Below are positions 1 to 6,915 of a stretch of 6,915 bases of DNA, one piece after another (positions within the stretch are counted from its first letter, which is position 1; each line of letters opens with the position of its first letter). The notes beneath the pieces were generated by a model. It was not told the origin of the DNA, ran no database searches, and worked only from the letters and a program-made list of their open reading frames with translations. The stretch comes from Chitinophagales bacterium. GTDB taxonomy: Bacteria > Bacteroidota > Bacteroidia > Chitinophagales > Chitinophagaceae. The position numbers and the translations under genes are program-made. The stretch covers positions 1 to 6,915 of the forward strand of contig JAATGW010000417.1 of the NCBI GenBank assembly GCA_015654495.1, in the 5' to 3' direction.

Positions 1-2898
1 ATATGTCGGGGATGGCGGATCGAAACCCGGACATTTCGTATTGATCCAGAGAGTCTGCCCGGTGACATTCACGTTAATTCCGCTTAATCCGATTTTGCTC
101 ACCATTGCTGACGGCAAGGAGTACCCGAGAACTACATTCTGCAGACGCAGGAAAGATTCATTGTACAAATAGCGTGTACTGTTCAGATTACCGGCCGGAT
201 TATCCAGCACCGCTTTAGGCACATTCGTCTGGTCGCCGGGAGCCTGCCACCTGTTCAGGACGTCCGCCCATTGATTACTTGGGAAACTGGCCCCATCAGT
301 ACTTAATCTTCTACCCAGATCAAAATACTCTTCTGATCCGTAACTGAAGAAAAACATGAAGGAAAGAGTCAATCCTTTGTATTCAAAGAAATTTGTGAAT
401 GATCCGTATTTATCCGGCGTCCGCTGCCCGGTAATTACGCGACCTGGTCCGCCATCCCAGGTTGTCGTCGTCTTTCCGTCTGCATCCAGATACAATGGTG
501 CGCCCGTGGCCGGGTCAACACCGGCATAGCGCTGGAGGTACCAGTTATCTGAACGGCTGCCCACCTGCCAGACACTGTTTGTAAATACAACATCCTCGGG
601 GAGTTTAGTGATCTTCTGTTTGTAATAAGAAAAATTACCTGAGGTTATCCAGCGGAAATTTTTTGTCTTAACCGGTGTCCATTCAAGGGATATTTCAACT
701 CCGCTGTTTTTCACTTCAGCTCCTGAGTTAACAGTGAGCTCGGTAAAACCGGAAGTCAGTGAAAGCGGAAGAGCAAATAACAGATCTTTTGATACCCTGT
801 TGAAATAATCAAAAGAACCGCGGAGTCTTCTGTCAAACATACTGAAATCTATTCCGAAATCGAGCTGAAGATTTTTTTCCCATTTCAGGTTCGGATTGCT
901 CGGAGTGGAAGTTCCGGCACCAATATAGGTTGTGTTGGAAGGCGTTGTGTTGGTAAGACCGAGTGTATAAAGATCGCGCCAGAGAAAGTCAGCAATTTTA
1001 TTGTTGCCGGATGAACCGTAACTGCCACGCAATTTCAGATCATCAAACAACTTCAGGTTTTTAATGAAGCCTTCTTCTGAAATCAGATAGCCGACGCCCA
1101 CGGAACCAAAAGTTCCCCAACGGTTTTCCGGTCCAAAATTAGAAGCGCCGTCACGTCGCACTGATCCTTCAGCAAATATTTTCCCGGCCCAGTTGTAATT
1201 AATCCTGCCGAAAAATCCTGCAACGGTATTTCCCGCAAAACCTGAGGTAATATTCTGCGCCGTTGCTACTGTACCATTGCCTACATTATTGATGTTGCTG
1301 AAAGCAAAATTATTTGTGCTTGCTCCGAGTGAATTGAACCTGTAACGCGTGGTTTCGAAACCTGCTTTTATTCCGAAACTATGTTCGCCTAACTGTTTCG
1401 TATAAGCGAGTGTACCTACAAAATTGAATGTGTTACTGCTGGCTCTTTCTTCCGATGAACTTCCGCCGAGGATTTCAGCCCTGTACAGTTTACTGGTAAC
1501 CTCTTTATTGGTGAGGTCCGTAAAATAATAATTGGCAAGTGCTTCGCCACGGAATTCTTTTGTAAAGTTAAAACCCAGGTTCATCGACGTATTCACACCA
1601 TAACCTGAGCTGTTGTTTTTATTCAGTATTGCGGAAGCGTAAGGATTGTGCTGCGCATTGCTTGGAATAGCAAAGTTGAAGCCTGCACCTTCAGCGGGTC
1701 CGCCAATCATATCCGGCGTTGCATATATCGGTTCTGTAGGCGCCACATTGAATGCGCCGGAAAGCTGGCCGGATGCTGCACCATCATCAATAAGGTTATT
1801 GCTGTTTCTGTAGTTCACCTGAACACTTCCACCCAGATCAAAAAATTTATTAGCCACATGTTTCAGTCGCAGGTATCCTGATATCCGCTCGAAATCGGTA
1901 CCGATTACAATTCCCTTTTCACGGTTATAACCAAGTGAGGTGTAAAATGAAGTGCTGGCATTTCCTCCTGAAGCTGAAACATCATATCGCTGGAAATTCC
2001 CTTTCCGCAAGGAGGCACCTACCCAATCAGTATTGAATTCCTGGTTTACGGGAAGATAGAAACCACTATTCTGGTCATCCGGATCTTCACCGCCATTGGT
2101 AATGGCTTCACGGTAGTACTCAACATATTCTTTCGAATTCATCACGCGAAAATTATTCGGATTGGTATGATTCGAAATGCCTGCCTGAATACTTGCGGTA
2201 TACCGCGTTCTTTGTTGTTTACCACTCTTTGTAGTCATGAGTAAAACTCCATTACCTGCCCTCGATCCATAGAGAGCAGTTGCAGAAGCATCTTTCAGCA
2301 CGCTGATTGATTCAATATCGCTCGGATTGATTTCAGCGAGTGCGCCATTGAATACAGCGCCGTCAAGAACAATCAGTGGGCCTGTTCCGGCATTCAGGGA
2401 TCCTATTCCCCGTATAAGAAATGCAGCAGAAGAACCCGGCTGACCGCTGCCGTTCAGTACCTGCAATCCGGAAGCCAGACCCTGCAATGAATTGCTGAGA
2501 TTGGATTGCGTTTGCTTCACAATCTCGTTGGTACGGATCACTTCCACGGCGCCCGTAAATTTTTTCTTGTTGGTAGTGCCGAATGCTACAACAACAAGAT
2601 CGTCCAGGTCCACCACCAGTCGTGCCAGCTGAACATTTAAGGTCTCGCGGCCATTTGCTTTCAATTCCTGAGAAATGAAGCCGACAAAGCTGAAAACCAA
2701 AATTGGATTTCCTGTGGAATTAATACTGTACACACCATCAATGTTGGTTGTAACCCCTGCATTACTTCCCTTTGTTGCGACGGTTACACCTGCCAATGGC
2801 GCTCCGTCGGAGTCAGTAACCCGACCTTTAATTGTGGATGACTGCGCATGAACATGCATACAGAACCACATCATGGAAATGGTAAGAAAGTACTTCAT
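1..2898 (-). CDS. SusC/RagA-family TonB-linked outer-membrane receptor, C-terminus cut by window edge
   Basis: Outer-membrane TonB-dependent transporter of the SusC/RagA type, which imports oligosaccharides or peptides with a SusD-like lipoprotein lid. The minus-strand frame is open from the ATG at 2898-2896 to the left edge: 966 residues, no internal stop or frameshift. Residues 1-18 form a signal peptide with probable cleavage at VHA-Q (18/19). A carboxypeptidase-regulatory-like beta domain follows (about 22-95, TIKGRVTDSDGAPLAGVTV). Next come a TonB-box-like stretch (DDLVVVAFGT, 99-108) and the plug (about 110-225), with the family signature SVLKDASATALYGSRAGNGV at 199-218. The rest is barrel with many aromatic, alternating strands. 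It lacks the STN domain seen in receptors wired to anti-sigma factors. The start is secure: the only upstream in-frame codons before a stop at 2923-2925 include no ATG. Full-length relatives run about 950-1,100 residues, so probably a few dozen are missing. Substrate cannot be read from the sequence. A SusD gene is expected just beyond position 1. Confidence 0.95.
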   Translation of the reverse strand, partial: MKYFLTISMMWFCMHVHAQSSTIKGRVTDSDGAPLAGVTVATKGSNAGVTTNIDGVYSINSTGNPILVFSFVGFISQELKANGRETLNVQLARLVVDLDDLVVVAFGTTNKKKFTGAVEVIRTNEIVKQTQSNLSNSLQGLASGLQVLNGSGQPGSSAAFLIRGIGSLNAGTGPLIVLDGAVFNGALAEINPSDIESISVLKDASATALYGSRAGNGVLLMTTKSGKQQRTRYTASIQAGISNHTNPNNFRVMNSKEYVEYYREAITNGGEDPDDQNSGFYLPVNQEFNTDWVGASLRKGNFQRYDVSASGGNASTSFYTSLGYNREKGIVIGTDFERISGYLRLKHVANKFFDLGGSVQVNYRNSNNLIDDGAASGQLSGAFNVAPTEPIYATPDMIGGPAEGAGFNFAIPSNAQHNPYASAILNKNNSSGYGVNTSMNLGFNFTKEFRGEALANYYFTDLTNKEVTSKLYRAEILGGSSSEERASSNTFNFVGTLAYTKQLGEHSFGIKAGFETTRYRFNSLGASTNNFAFSNINNVGNGTVATAQNITSGFAGNTVAGFFGRINYNWAGKIFAEGSVRRDGASNFGPENRWGTFGSVGVGYLISEEGFIKNLKLFDDLKLRGSYGSSGNNKIADFLWRDLYTLGLTNTTPSNTTYIGAGTSTPSNPNLKWEKNLQLDFGIDFSMFDRRLRGSFDYFNRVSKDLLFALPLSLTSGFTELTVNSGAEVKNSGVEISLEWTPVKTKNFRWITSGNFSYYKQKITKLPEDVVFTNSVWQVGSRSDNWYLQRYAGVDPATGAPLYLDADGKTTTTWDGGPGRVITGQRTPDKYGSFTNFFEYKGLTLSFMFFFSYGSEEYFDLGRRLSTDGASFPSNQWADVLNRWQAPGDQTNVPKAVLDNPAGNLNSTRYLYNESFLRLQNVVLGYSLPSAMVSKIGLSGINVNVTGQTLWINTKCPGFDPPSPTY
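2841..2898 (-). other. Signal peptide of the SusC/RagA receptor
   Basis: The first 18-19 residues read MKYFLTISMMWFCMHVHAQ. They show one basic residue, a hydrophobic core (about 4-14) and an A-Q junction typical of Bacteroidota Sec signal peptides cleaved by signal peptidase I. No lipobox is placed for lipidation: Cys13 lies in the core and is not preceded by an L-x-[AG] pattern. This fits export across the inner membrane before insertion in the outer membrane. It also supports the chosen ATG, because starting at Met9 or Met10 would leave too short a leader. Confidence 0.8.
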
Positions 2899-2940
2899 AA
2901 GCGTGTTAGTTAAGTTCTGGTTCTAAATGTTCAACGTTTG

Positions 2941-2948
2941 TAAACCTA
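2941..2948 (-). promoter_or_regulatory. Weak candidate -7 element for the receptor gene
   Basis: On the minus strand this reads TAGGTTTA, seven of eight matches to the Bacteroidota -7 consensus TAnnTTTG. A TTTG that could serve as the -33 element lies upstream on the same strand, but the spacer is 24 bases, slightly longer than usual. If used, the transcript would begin near 2934 and carry a leader of about 36 bases before the ATG at 2898. No clear Shine-Dalgarno is seen there, which is common in this phylum. The match is short and the region AT-rich, so chance is a real possibility. Confidence 0.25.
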
Positions 2949-3025
2949 CTTGGAAATGAATGAATTGCAGCGCAAACTCAGAATAAAGAATATTATTTCT
3001 TAACTTTTCTGAAATTTTCCAGCCA

Positions 3026-4156
3026 ATGATTGCGGATATTTCTAACAAGGAAGCAGCCAGACTCATTGAGAAAACCATAGGTTTTTTAAAGTCAAAGAAG
3101 ATCTCACAACAGGAAATAGAAAGCCGTCTCAACTATACTTCACTTAGCAAGGCCAAAAATTATGAGCGCTATAATCAGCCGGTAATCGAAAAGAAAACAA
3201 GGCAGGAATTGCTGGAAGAATTGTATGCTGAATTTTCTATCCGGTATAATGAAGCATCCGACAGGATTGAAATACTTACAGAAAGGAGCCTCGATACTGC
3301 CCTCAGTGATGTGCAGTATTACATCATGCATTACTATGCATTTGCACGCGGAGTTGTAGACCGTGCATTGATCCAGATCATCAATAAAAGAAAAGCAATT
3401 ATAGATTACCGCATTGCCGAACACTGGGAAGGCACCTATAGTGTAATCGAAAATTACACTTTCATCGAAGTGCAGAAAATGGGCTATACCACACCGGTGA
3501 AAAAACTATTGTGCCTTTTTTCCGGTACGATGAAATATGGTCACTTGTTCCTGATGGGTACTTACAGTACTGTAAAAAGAGACGGCTATCCCGCAGCAGG
3601 CCGTGTGATTCTGCAAAGGGCCAACAATCATCAGGAAGCCGAACAGTTATTACACGCGGACAGTGATTACCGGATTGTCAGTTTTCTGAAACACAATGTC
3701 TATATCACAAAAACCTTCACACCAAATTCTCTCGACGAAATTTCATCACATGATTTTAATCAGTTTATGAAAATAACCGGGAGTTACCATTTTATTTTTC
3801 CGGAAAAAAAAGATGACTGGGAAATCTGTGAACTTAACATTATGCGCGACTTTTCTGCAACTACAGAAATTCACAATGTATCGTATACCGGGATTGTCGG
3901 GTTCTACAGCACAAGTGTTTTGAGTATCATATTCAGTATAAAAAATCAGGACGAAGAATCCGTAAGAAGACAATTTCTGAATATTGACATTAATATCCGT
4001 CAGAAATACAGGGAAGGAATTTACATGTGCACAGCGAACAGTCCCGAATTGCATGGCGCACCAAGTTGCTTTTCGGCCTATCTTGTTCAATCTAATTTAA
4101 AAACGGAAACGATTCTGCCTGAGCTTAAGAAGCAGTTAATACTGAGTGAGGGATGA
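3026..4156 (+). CDS. Uncharacterised HTH-like protein with repeated G-x-Y beta motifs
   Basis: Complete 376-residue protein that I do not recognise as a named family. The N-terminus resembles a XRE-like helix-turn-helix: residues 24-45 contain KKISQQEIESRLNYTSLSKA, with SQQEIESRL as helix 2 and TSLSKAKN as the recognition-helix position. A charged helical linker follows (about 55-130). The rest (about 133-360) looks beta-rich and contains G-x-Y five times: GTY 136, GTY 178, GSY 252, GFY 292 and GIY 331. The segments around 178-198 (GTYSTVKRDGYPAAGRVILQ) and 331-355 resemble each other, suggesting an internally duplicated domain. There is no signal peptide or clear membrane span, so it is probably cytoplasmic. 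ATG 3026 is the only start: the frame has a stop at 2984-2986 and no ATG between. No Shine-Dalgarno is visible. It is transcribed divergently from the SusC-type gene, 127 bases away, and converges on the peptidase gene. A ligand-sensing DNA-binding regulator is the most natural guess, but that is inference. Confidence 0.85.
   Translation: MIADISNKEAARLIEKTIGFLKSKKISQQEIESRLNYTSLSKAKNYERYNQPVIEKKTRQELLEELYAEFSIRYNEASDRIEILTERSLDTALSDVQYYIMHYYAFARGVVDRALIQIINKRKAIIDYRIAEHWEGTYSVIENYTFIEVQKMGYTTPVKKLLCLFSGTMKYGHLFLMGTYSTVKRDGYPAAGRVILQRANNHQEAEQLLHADSDYRIVSFLKHNVYITKTFTPNSLDEISSHDFNQFMKITGSYHFIFPEKKDDWEICELNIMRDFSATTEIHNVSYTGIVGFYSTSVLSIIFSIKNQDEESVRRQFLNIDINIRQKYREGIYMCTANSPELHGAPSCFSAYLVQSNLKTETILPELKKQLILSEG
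3095..3160 (+). other. Helix-turn-helix-like segment of the uncharacterised protein
   Basis: Residues 24-45 follow the usual pattern of Cro/XRE helix-turn-helix domains: a basic lead-in, then [ST]-Q-x-E-[IL]-x-x-[RK]-L, a turn, and a serine-rich second helix beginning S-L-S-K. In typical members the first helix reads SQxEIAxxLG; here the small Ala/Gly positions are Glu32-Ser33 and Asn36, so the fit is imperfect. It could also be a degenerate or non-DNA-binding helical domain. Confidence 0.5.
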
Positions 4157-4162
4157 GTCGGG

Positions 4163-4190
4163 TTCTACGTTATACGTTCTACGTTTTACG
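4163..4190. repeat. Heptanucleotide tandem repeat TTnTACG, 4 copies
   Basis: Four consecutive 7-base units are visible: TTCTACG, TTATACG, TTCTACG and TTTTACG, differing only at the third base. The array starts six bases after the stop codon of the uncharacterised plus-strand gene and is non-coding on both strands. It is followed by a partial TTCCGGC unit. It has no dyad symmetry typical of a terminator. Confidence 0.85.
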
Positions 4191-4201
4191 TTCCGGCTGT
4201 T

Positions 4202-4236
4202 GACTCCAGACTCCAGACTCCCGAGCCCAGACTCAC
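4202..4236. repeat. Heptanucleotide tandem repeat GACTCCA, about 5 copies
   Basis: Units are GACTCCA, GACTCCA, GACTCCC, GAGCCCA and GACTCAC, so the array decays rightward. The last unit overlaps the stop codon of the peptidase gene (4233-4235), and imperfect similarity (ACTCCAGTCCCCACTCC) continues into its last codons. It sits 11 bases from a second array of different sequence but the same 7-base period. Together the two arrays fill most of the 76 bases between the convergent genes. No strong hairpin followed by a T-run was found here on either strand. Confidence 0.85.
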
Positions 4237-6915
4237 TCCAGTCCCCACTCCTTCCCCTTCAATACCGCAGGTACTCCATCCGTAATCCATCTCGTTGGCT
4301 TTTCTCCTTTTAGCAGCCAGTCGAAATATTGTTGTTCGCGCATCTGGATATCCTTTCTGTTTCTTCTTTCTACAAGATTATGCGCTTCACCATTATAGTT
4401 CAGCAACCACACTTTTTTACCCAGGCGGCGCATTGCAGTAAACATCTCAATTCCCTGGTACCATGGCACTGCACCATCCTGGTCGTTGGACATTATAACA
4501 AGCGGTGTCTTTACTCTGGGCAAATAAAACAGCGGTGAATTTTCAAGATATAAACTTTGTTTCTCCCATAAAGTTGCGCCGATACGGCTCTGGGATTTTT
4601 CATACTGAAACTGGCGGTTTAATCCGGATTCCCAACGTATCCCGCCATAGGCGCTTGTCATATTTGCAACAGGCGCACCAGCCCAGGCTGCACTGAATAA
4701 ATTTGTTCTTGTAATAATATAAGCTACCTGGTATCCTCCCCAGCTCTGTCCCTGTATACCCATCTTTGTACTGTCCACCCAACCTGCACGCACAAGCGCT
4801 CTTGCACCACTTACCACGTAGTCGTATCCCGACTTCCCCGGGTGACCATCAGCATAATAAATATCCGGCGCCAGCACTATATAGCCACGGCTTACAAAAA
4901 AGGAAATATTCAAACGGCTTGGCGTAGGCGAAGGTGGCAGATAGTTATTTAAACCATCCGATAATGTTTCATAGAAATAAACGATCAAAGGATATTTCTT
5001 ACCGGGAACAAAATTGTCAGGTTTATAAACTATTCCCAAAGCATCTTTTCCATTATAAGCTTTCCAGCGGAACAATTCTGATTTACCCCAGTTGTAATTC
5101 GCCTGTTGCGGATTTGTATTACTGAGCCTGGTTTCTTTAGCAAAATCTCCTGATGAAAACAGATCAGGACTCTCAGTATAGGATTCCTTTGTGTAGCAAT
5201 ACATATCCGCATCCTTTGCTTTTACAGGATTGCCGAACACATAAGGTACAGACTGTGTTACAAAAGGGTCCGTTTTACCTCCAAGAATATGTCTTGCCCA
5301 ACCTGCGTTTTTATTTTTTTCGTTAAACACACGGAATAACATGTGCTGCCCCTGTTTCAGAAATCGTTCTTCCGGATCTGTAGGCGCATATCTGTATTCC
5401 ACCTTTGTTTTACGCCCCTGACCTGCTGTAATGTTTATTGGTTTTTCCCTGGCCTGCGGATCAAGTTTCCAGATATCATACCTGTCGTACAGAAAAATGG
5501 CTTCATCCTGCTGCTGCCACCTGAAAATTCCATAAGGTCCGGGGTCTGCAGGCATATCATTGAGCTCATCGTAAACCGGATAGGGAACTTTTGCTGTCAC
5601 GTTAAATGTCTTCCCTTCAATCCAGGTAAAAAAATGACGGGCTTTACTGTCGTACCATACAATATACTTTCCGGCAGGCGACGCCTGCACAGAACCATAC
5701 AGAGATTTTCTCACAAGAGTTCTGTTTCCATTTACAGGATTGATTGCATAAACATCTTTCCTGGTCGTACCTTCCCACTGTGCTGAAACACGGTTACCCT
5801 TATCAGTTATACCCACAAATTGATCTCCGTCACCTTCATCTGTAACAATTACCTGTGGCAATTCCTCATCGCCCAATTGCACTATGCGATTCTGCGGAAT
5901 TGCAAGCATGGCAGTATAAGATCGTTTTAATTCCTGATCGAGATTCTTTAATTGCTGGGGCTGCAGGTAGTCATCGTTATAGTGCCATATATCCAGTTTT
6001 ACAAGATCCATTTCCACGAGGGTAGTATCTTTTGGCGCCTGTACCGGTGCTGTTCCGAAAAAAAGCCGCTGACCCGATTTTGAAAAAAAGAGCCGGCCAT
6101 TTTCACTTACCGTATAATTGAGTGGCAAACCTGCAGTATTTCTGTCAGCAACGATCTGTGCCGAATCACTTCCGTTCTGCCAGAACCAAAGCTTATAAAA
6201 TTTCTGAAGTGCTTTTTCGCTGCTGTCGCGTTCAGCAACAAAGGCTATCTGGTAGCCTCTTTCATCAATAGCAAAACCTTTGAAATCATTTCCACCGGAG
6301 CTGATGGTATCCATACTGTTTTCAATACTTCTCCAGATAATTACATTTGACTTACTGCCTTTTTGTTTTTTTACAGCTGCTGTTTCTATCAGTAAAATAT
6401 TCCCCTGTTCACTCCATAAATATTCCTGCACGTTTTTCACATCTTTTTCGATTCCGGTTTCAAGATTTCTTATGATCAGTGATGACCCTTCGTCTTTTAC
6501 CGGTTCATCTGCGAAATAAAAAAAATCATCATCTAATACTTCTTCATCACCGTCGCCCGACTTTTTCTTTTTCTTCTTTTTGACCCCGGGTTCTTCAATC
6601 GGAATAATGGTAGCTTTTGAAGTATCCATTATGAGCTTTAAAGAATCTTTTGCAGCAACAGCACTATCCTTGCCTGCTTTCTCTTTCTGATAAGCTACCC
6701 AGCCAGATCCTTTTTCGGGGGTTTTGTATGATTTGACTTTATCGGTTTTAAAAACCTGCATTGTTTTCAGGTTGACAATCACCAGAGAATCCTTTGGCAT
6801 TTCCTCCGGTTTCTTCTTTTTTATTTTTGCCTGGCGTGTTTCAGCAAAAGGTGCTTTTATCCGGAAGATAGAAAAACGATTATCGTTAGTAAAAACGGAT
6901 TCAAAACCACGGGGG
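4233..6915 (-). CDS. S9-family (prolyl oligopeptidase superfamily) serine peptidase, N-terminus cut by window edge
   Basis: Secreted or periplasmic-type serine peptidase that would cleave peptides, often after proline or a small residue in this superfamily; exact specificity is unknown. The frame stays open to the right edge, giving 893 residues plus stop (numbered from the first full codon, 6914-6912). The Met at 6800-6798 is internal: upstream codons encode family-like sequence (RFSIFRIKAPFAETRQAKIK). Residues 1 to about 610 form the beta-propeller-like part; about 613-885 form the alpha/beta hydrolase. The triad is visible: Ser724 in GIQGQSWGGYQ, Asp813 in NDQDGAVPW and His845 in NGEAHNL. 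The Asp-to-His spacing of 32 equals that of DPP-IV (708/740). Tyr646/Tyr648 in IVYFYE lie where the oxyanion-hole tyrosine is expected. A lysine run (112-118) and an acidic patch (about 121-130) form a charged insertion. No frameshift is seen. Probably about 50-100 residues, including any signal peptide, lie outside. It converges on the HTH-like gene. Confidence 0.93.
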   Translation of the reverse strand, partial: PRGFESVFTNDNRFSIFRIKAPFAETRQAKIKKKKPEEMPKDSLVIVNLKTMQVFKTDKVKSYKTPEKGSGWVAYQKEKAGKDSAVAAKDSLKLIMDTSKATIIPIEEPGVKKKKKKKSGDGDEEVLDDDFFYFADEPVKDEGSSLIIRNLETGIEKDVKNVQEYLWSEQGNILLIETAAVKKQKGSKSNVIIWRSIENSMDTISSGGNDFKGFAIDERGYQIAFVAERDSSEKALQKFYKLWFWQNGSDSAQIVADRNTAGLPLNYTVSENGRLFFSKSGQRLFFGTAPVQAPKDTTLVEMDLVKLDIWHYNDDYLQPQQLKNLDQELKRSYTAMLAIPQNRIVQLGDEELPQVIVTDEGDGDQFVGITDKGNRVSAQWEGTTRKDVYAINPVNGNRTLVRKSLYGSVQASPAGKYIVWYDSKARHFFTWIEGKTFNVTAKVPYPVYDELNDMPADPGPYGIFRWQQQDEAIFLYDRYDIWKLDPQAREKPINITAGQGRKTKVEYRYAPTDPEERFLKQGQHMLFRVFNEKNKNAGWARHILGGKTDPFVTQSVPYVFGNPVKAKDADMYCYTKESYTESPDLFSSGDFAKETRLSNTNPQQANYNWGKSELFRWKAYNGKDALGIVYKPDNFVPGKKYPLIVYFYETLSDGLNNYLPPSPTPSRLNISFFVSRGYIVLAPDIYYADGHPGKSGYDYVVSGARALVRAGWVDSTKMGIQGQSWGGYQVAYIITRTNLFSAAWAGAPVANMTSAYGGIRWESGLNRQFQYEKSQSRIGATLWEKQSLYLENSPLFYLPRVKTPLVIMSNDQDGAVPWYQGIEMFTAMRRLGKKVWLLNYNGEAHNLVERRNRKDIQMREQQYFDWLLKGEKPTRWITDGVPAVLKGKEWGLE
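4380..4745 (-). other. Catalytic core of the S9 peptidase (Ser, Asp and His codons)
   Basis: The nucleophile Ser codon is at 4745-4743 within G-Q-S-W-G-G, the S9 form of the GxSxGG elbow. The Asp codon at 4478-4476 sits in D-G-A-V-P, the same offset from Val as Asp708 in DPP-IV (DDNV). The His codon at 4382-4380 follows G-E-A. All three are present in the right order and spacing (89 and 32 residues), so the enzyme is predicted to be active. The W-G-G-Y sequence after the serine is typical of the dipeptidyl-peptidase and acylaminoacyl-peptidase branches. Confidence 0.88.

Noticed and set aside
1648..1881. Plus-strand open frame of 77 codons within the receptor gene
   Set aside because: It is antisense to an intact SusC-type frame and its translation shows no domain or signal; it is a shadow of the real gene.
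1..2898. Receptor gene as a pseudogene, since it has no stop in the window
   Set aside because: I read the frame codon by codon: there is no internal stop or frameshift. The missing end is explained by the window edge, because the sequence stops within the usual C-terminal barrel region.
2936..2945. Short inverted repeat GTTTGTAAAC as a regulator operator
   Set aside because: The arms are only four bases with a two-base centre, and a single copy is present; this is easily chance in an AT-rich intergenic region.
3001..3008. TAACTTTT as a -7 promoter element for the plus-strand gene
   Set aside because: It matches seven of eight bases of TAnnTTTG, but no TTG or TTTG lies within the usual spacing upstream (the nearest TTG is at 2965-2967), and the site is in AT-rich sequence.
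3140..4090. Minus-strand open frames opposite the uncharacterised plus-strand gene
   Set aside because: The plus-strand frame is longer and uninterrupted, and has a plausible HTH segment. The opposing frames are short, broken and rich in Phe, Ile and Cys, as antisense shadows usually are.
4157..4232. Rho-independent terminator between the convergent genes
   Set aside because: Only imperfect pairing could be found (for example GAGTCGGG at 4155-4162 with the later CCCAGACTC), with no stable stem followed by a T-run on either strand.
5343..5786. Plus-strand open frame of 147 codons within the peptidase gene
   Set aside because: It lies wholly antisense to a well-supported coding sequence, has cysteine-rich, low-plausibility protein sequence, and lacks any recognisable motif.

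Overview
The window looks like chromosomal DNA from a Bacteroidota bacterium, most likely of the Chitinophagaceae type. The evidence is a SusC/RagA-family TonB-linked outer-membrane protein with the carboxypeptidase-like N-terminal domain typical of that phylum, a large lysine-rich S9 peptidase of a kind common there, and weak or absent Shine-Dalgarno sequences. No tRNA, rRNA, CRISPR array, insertion sequence or phage gene was seen. The lineage call is inferred from protein style, not from a marker gene.

The layout has three genes. (1) Positions 1-2898, minus strand: a SusC/RagA-type receptor with an intact signal peptide and start, cut at its C-terminus by the left window edge. Its usual SusD partner would lie just outside, to the left. 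(2) Positions 2899-3025: a 127-base divergent intergenic region with one weak Bacteroidota-type promoter candidate for the receptor. (3) Positions 3026-4156, plus strand: a complete 376-residue protein of unknown function, with a helix-turn-helix-like N-terminus and a C-terminal part rich in recurring G-x-Y motifs. (4) Positions 4157-4236: a short convergent region made largely of two different tandem repeats, both with a 7-base period. (5) Positions 4233-6915, minus strand: an S9 (prolyl oligopeptidase family) serine peptidase with a complete catalytic triad. Its N-terminus, including any signal peptide, is cut by the right window edge.

The receptor probably imports an oligomeric nutrient (glycan or peptide) across the outer membrane, and the peptidase probably degrades peptides in the periplasm. 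The sequence does not show that they share a pathway: they point the same way but are separated by an opposite-strand gene. The HTH-like protein shares an upstream region with the receptor gene, so it could be a local regulator of it, but this is inference from position only. The most unusual items are the unrecognised HTH-like protein with its apparent internal repeats, and the paired heptanucleotide repeats at the convergent gene ends.
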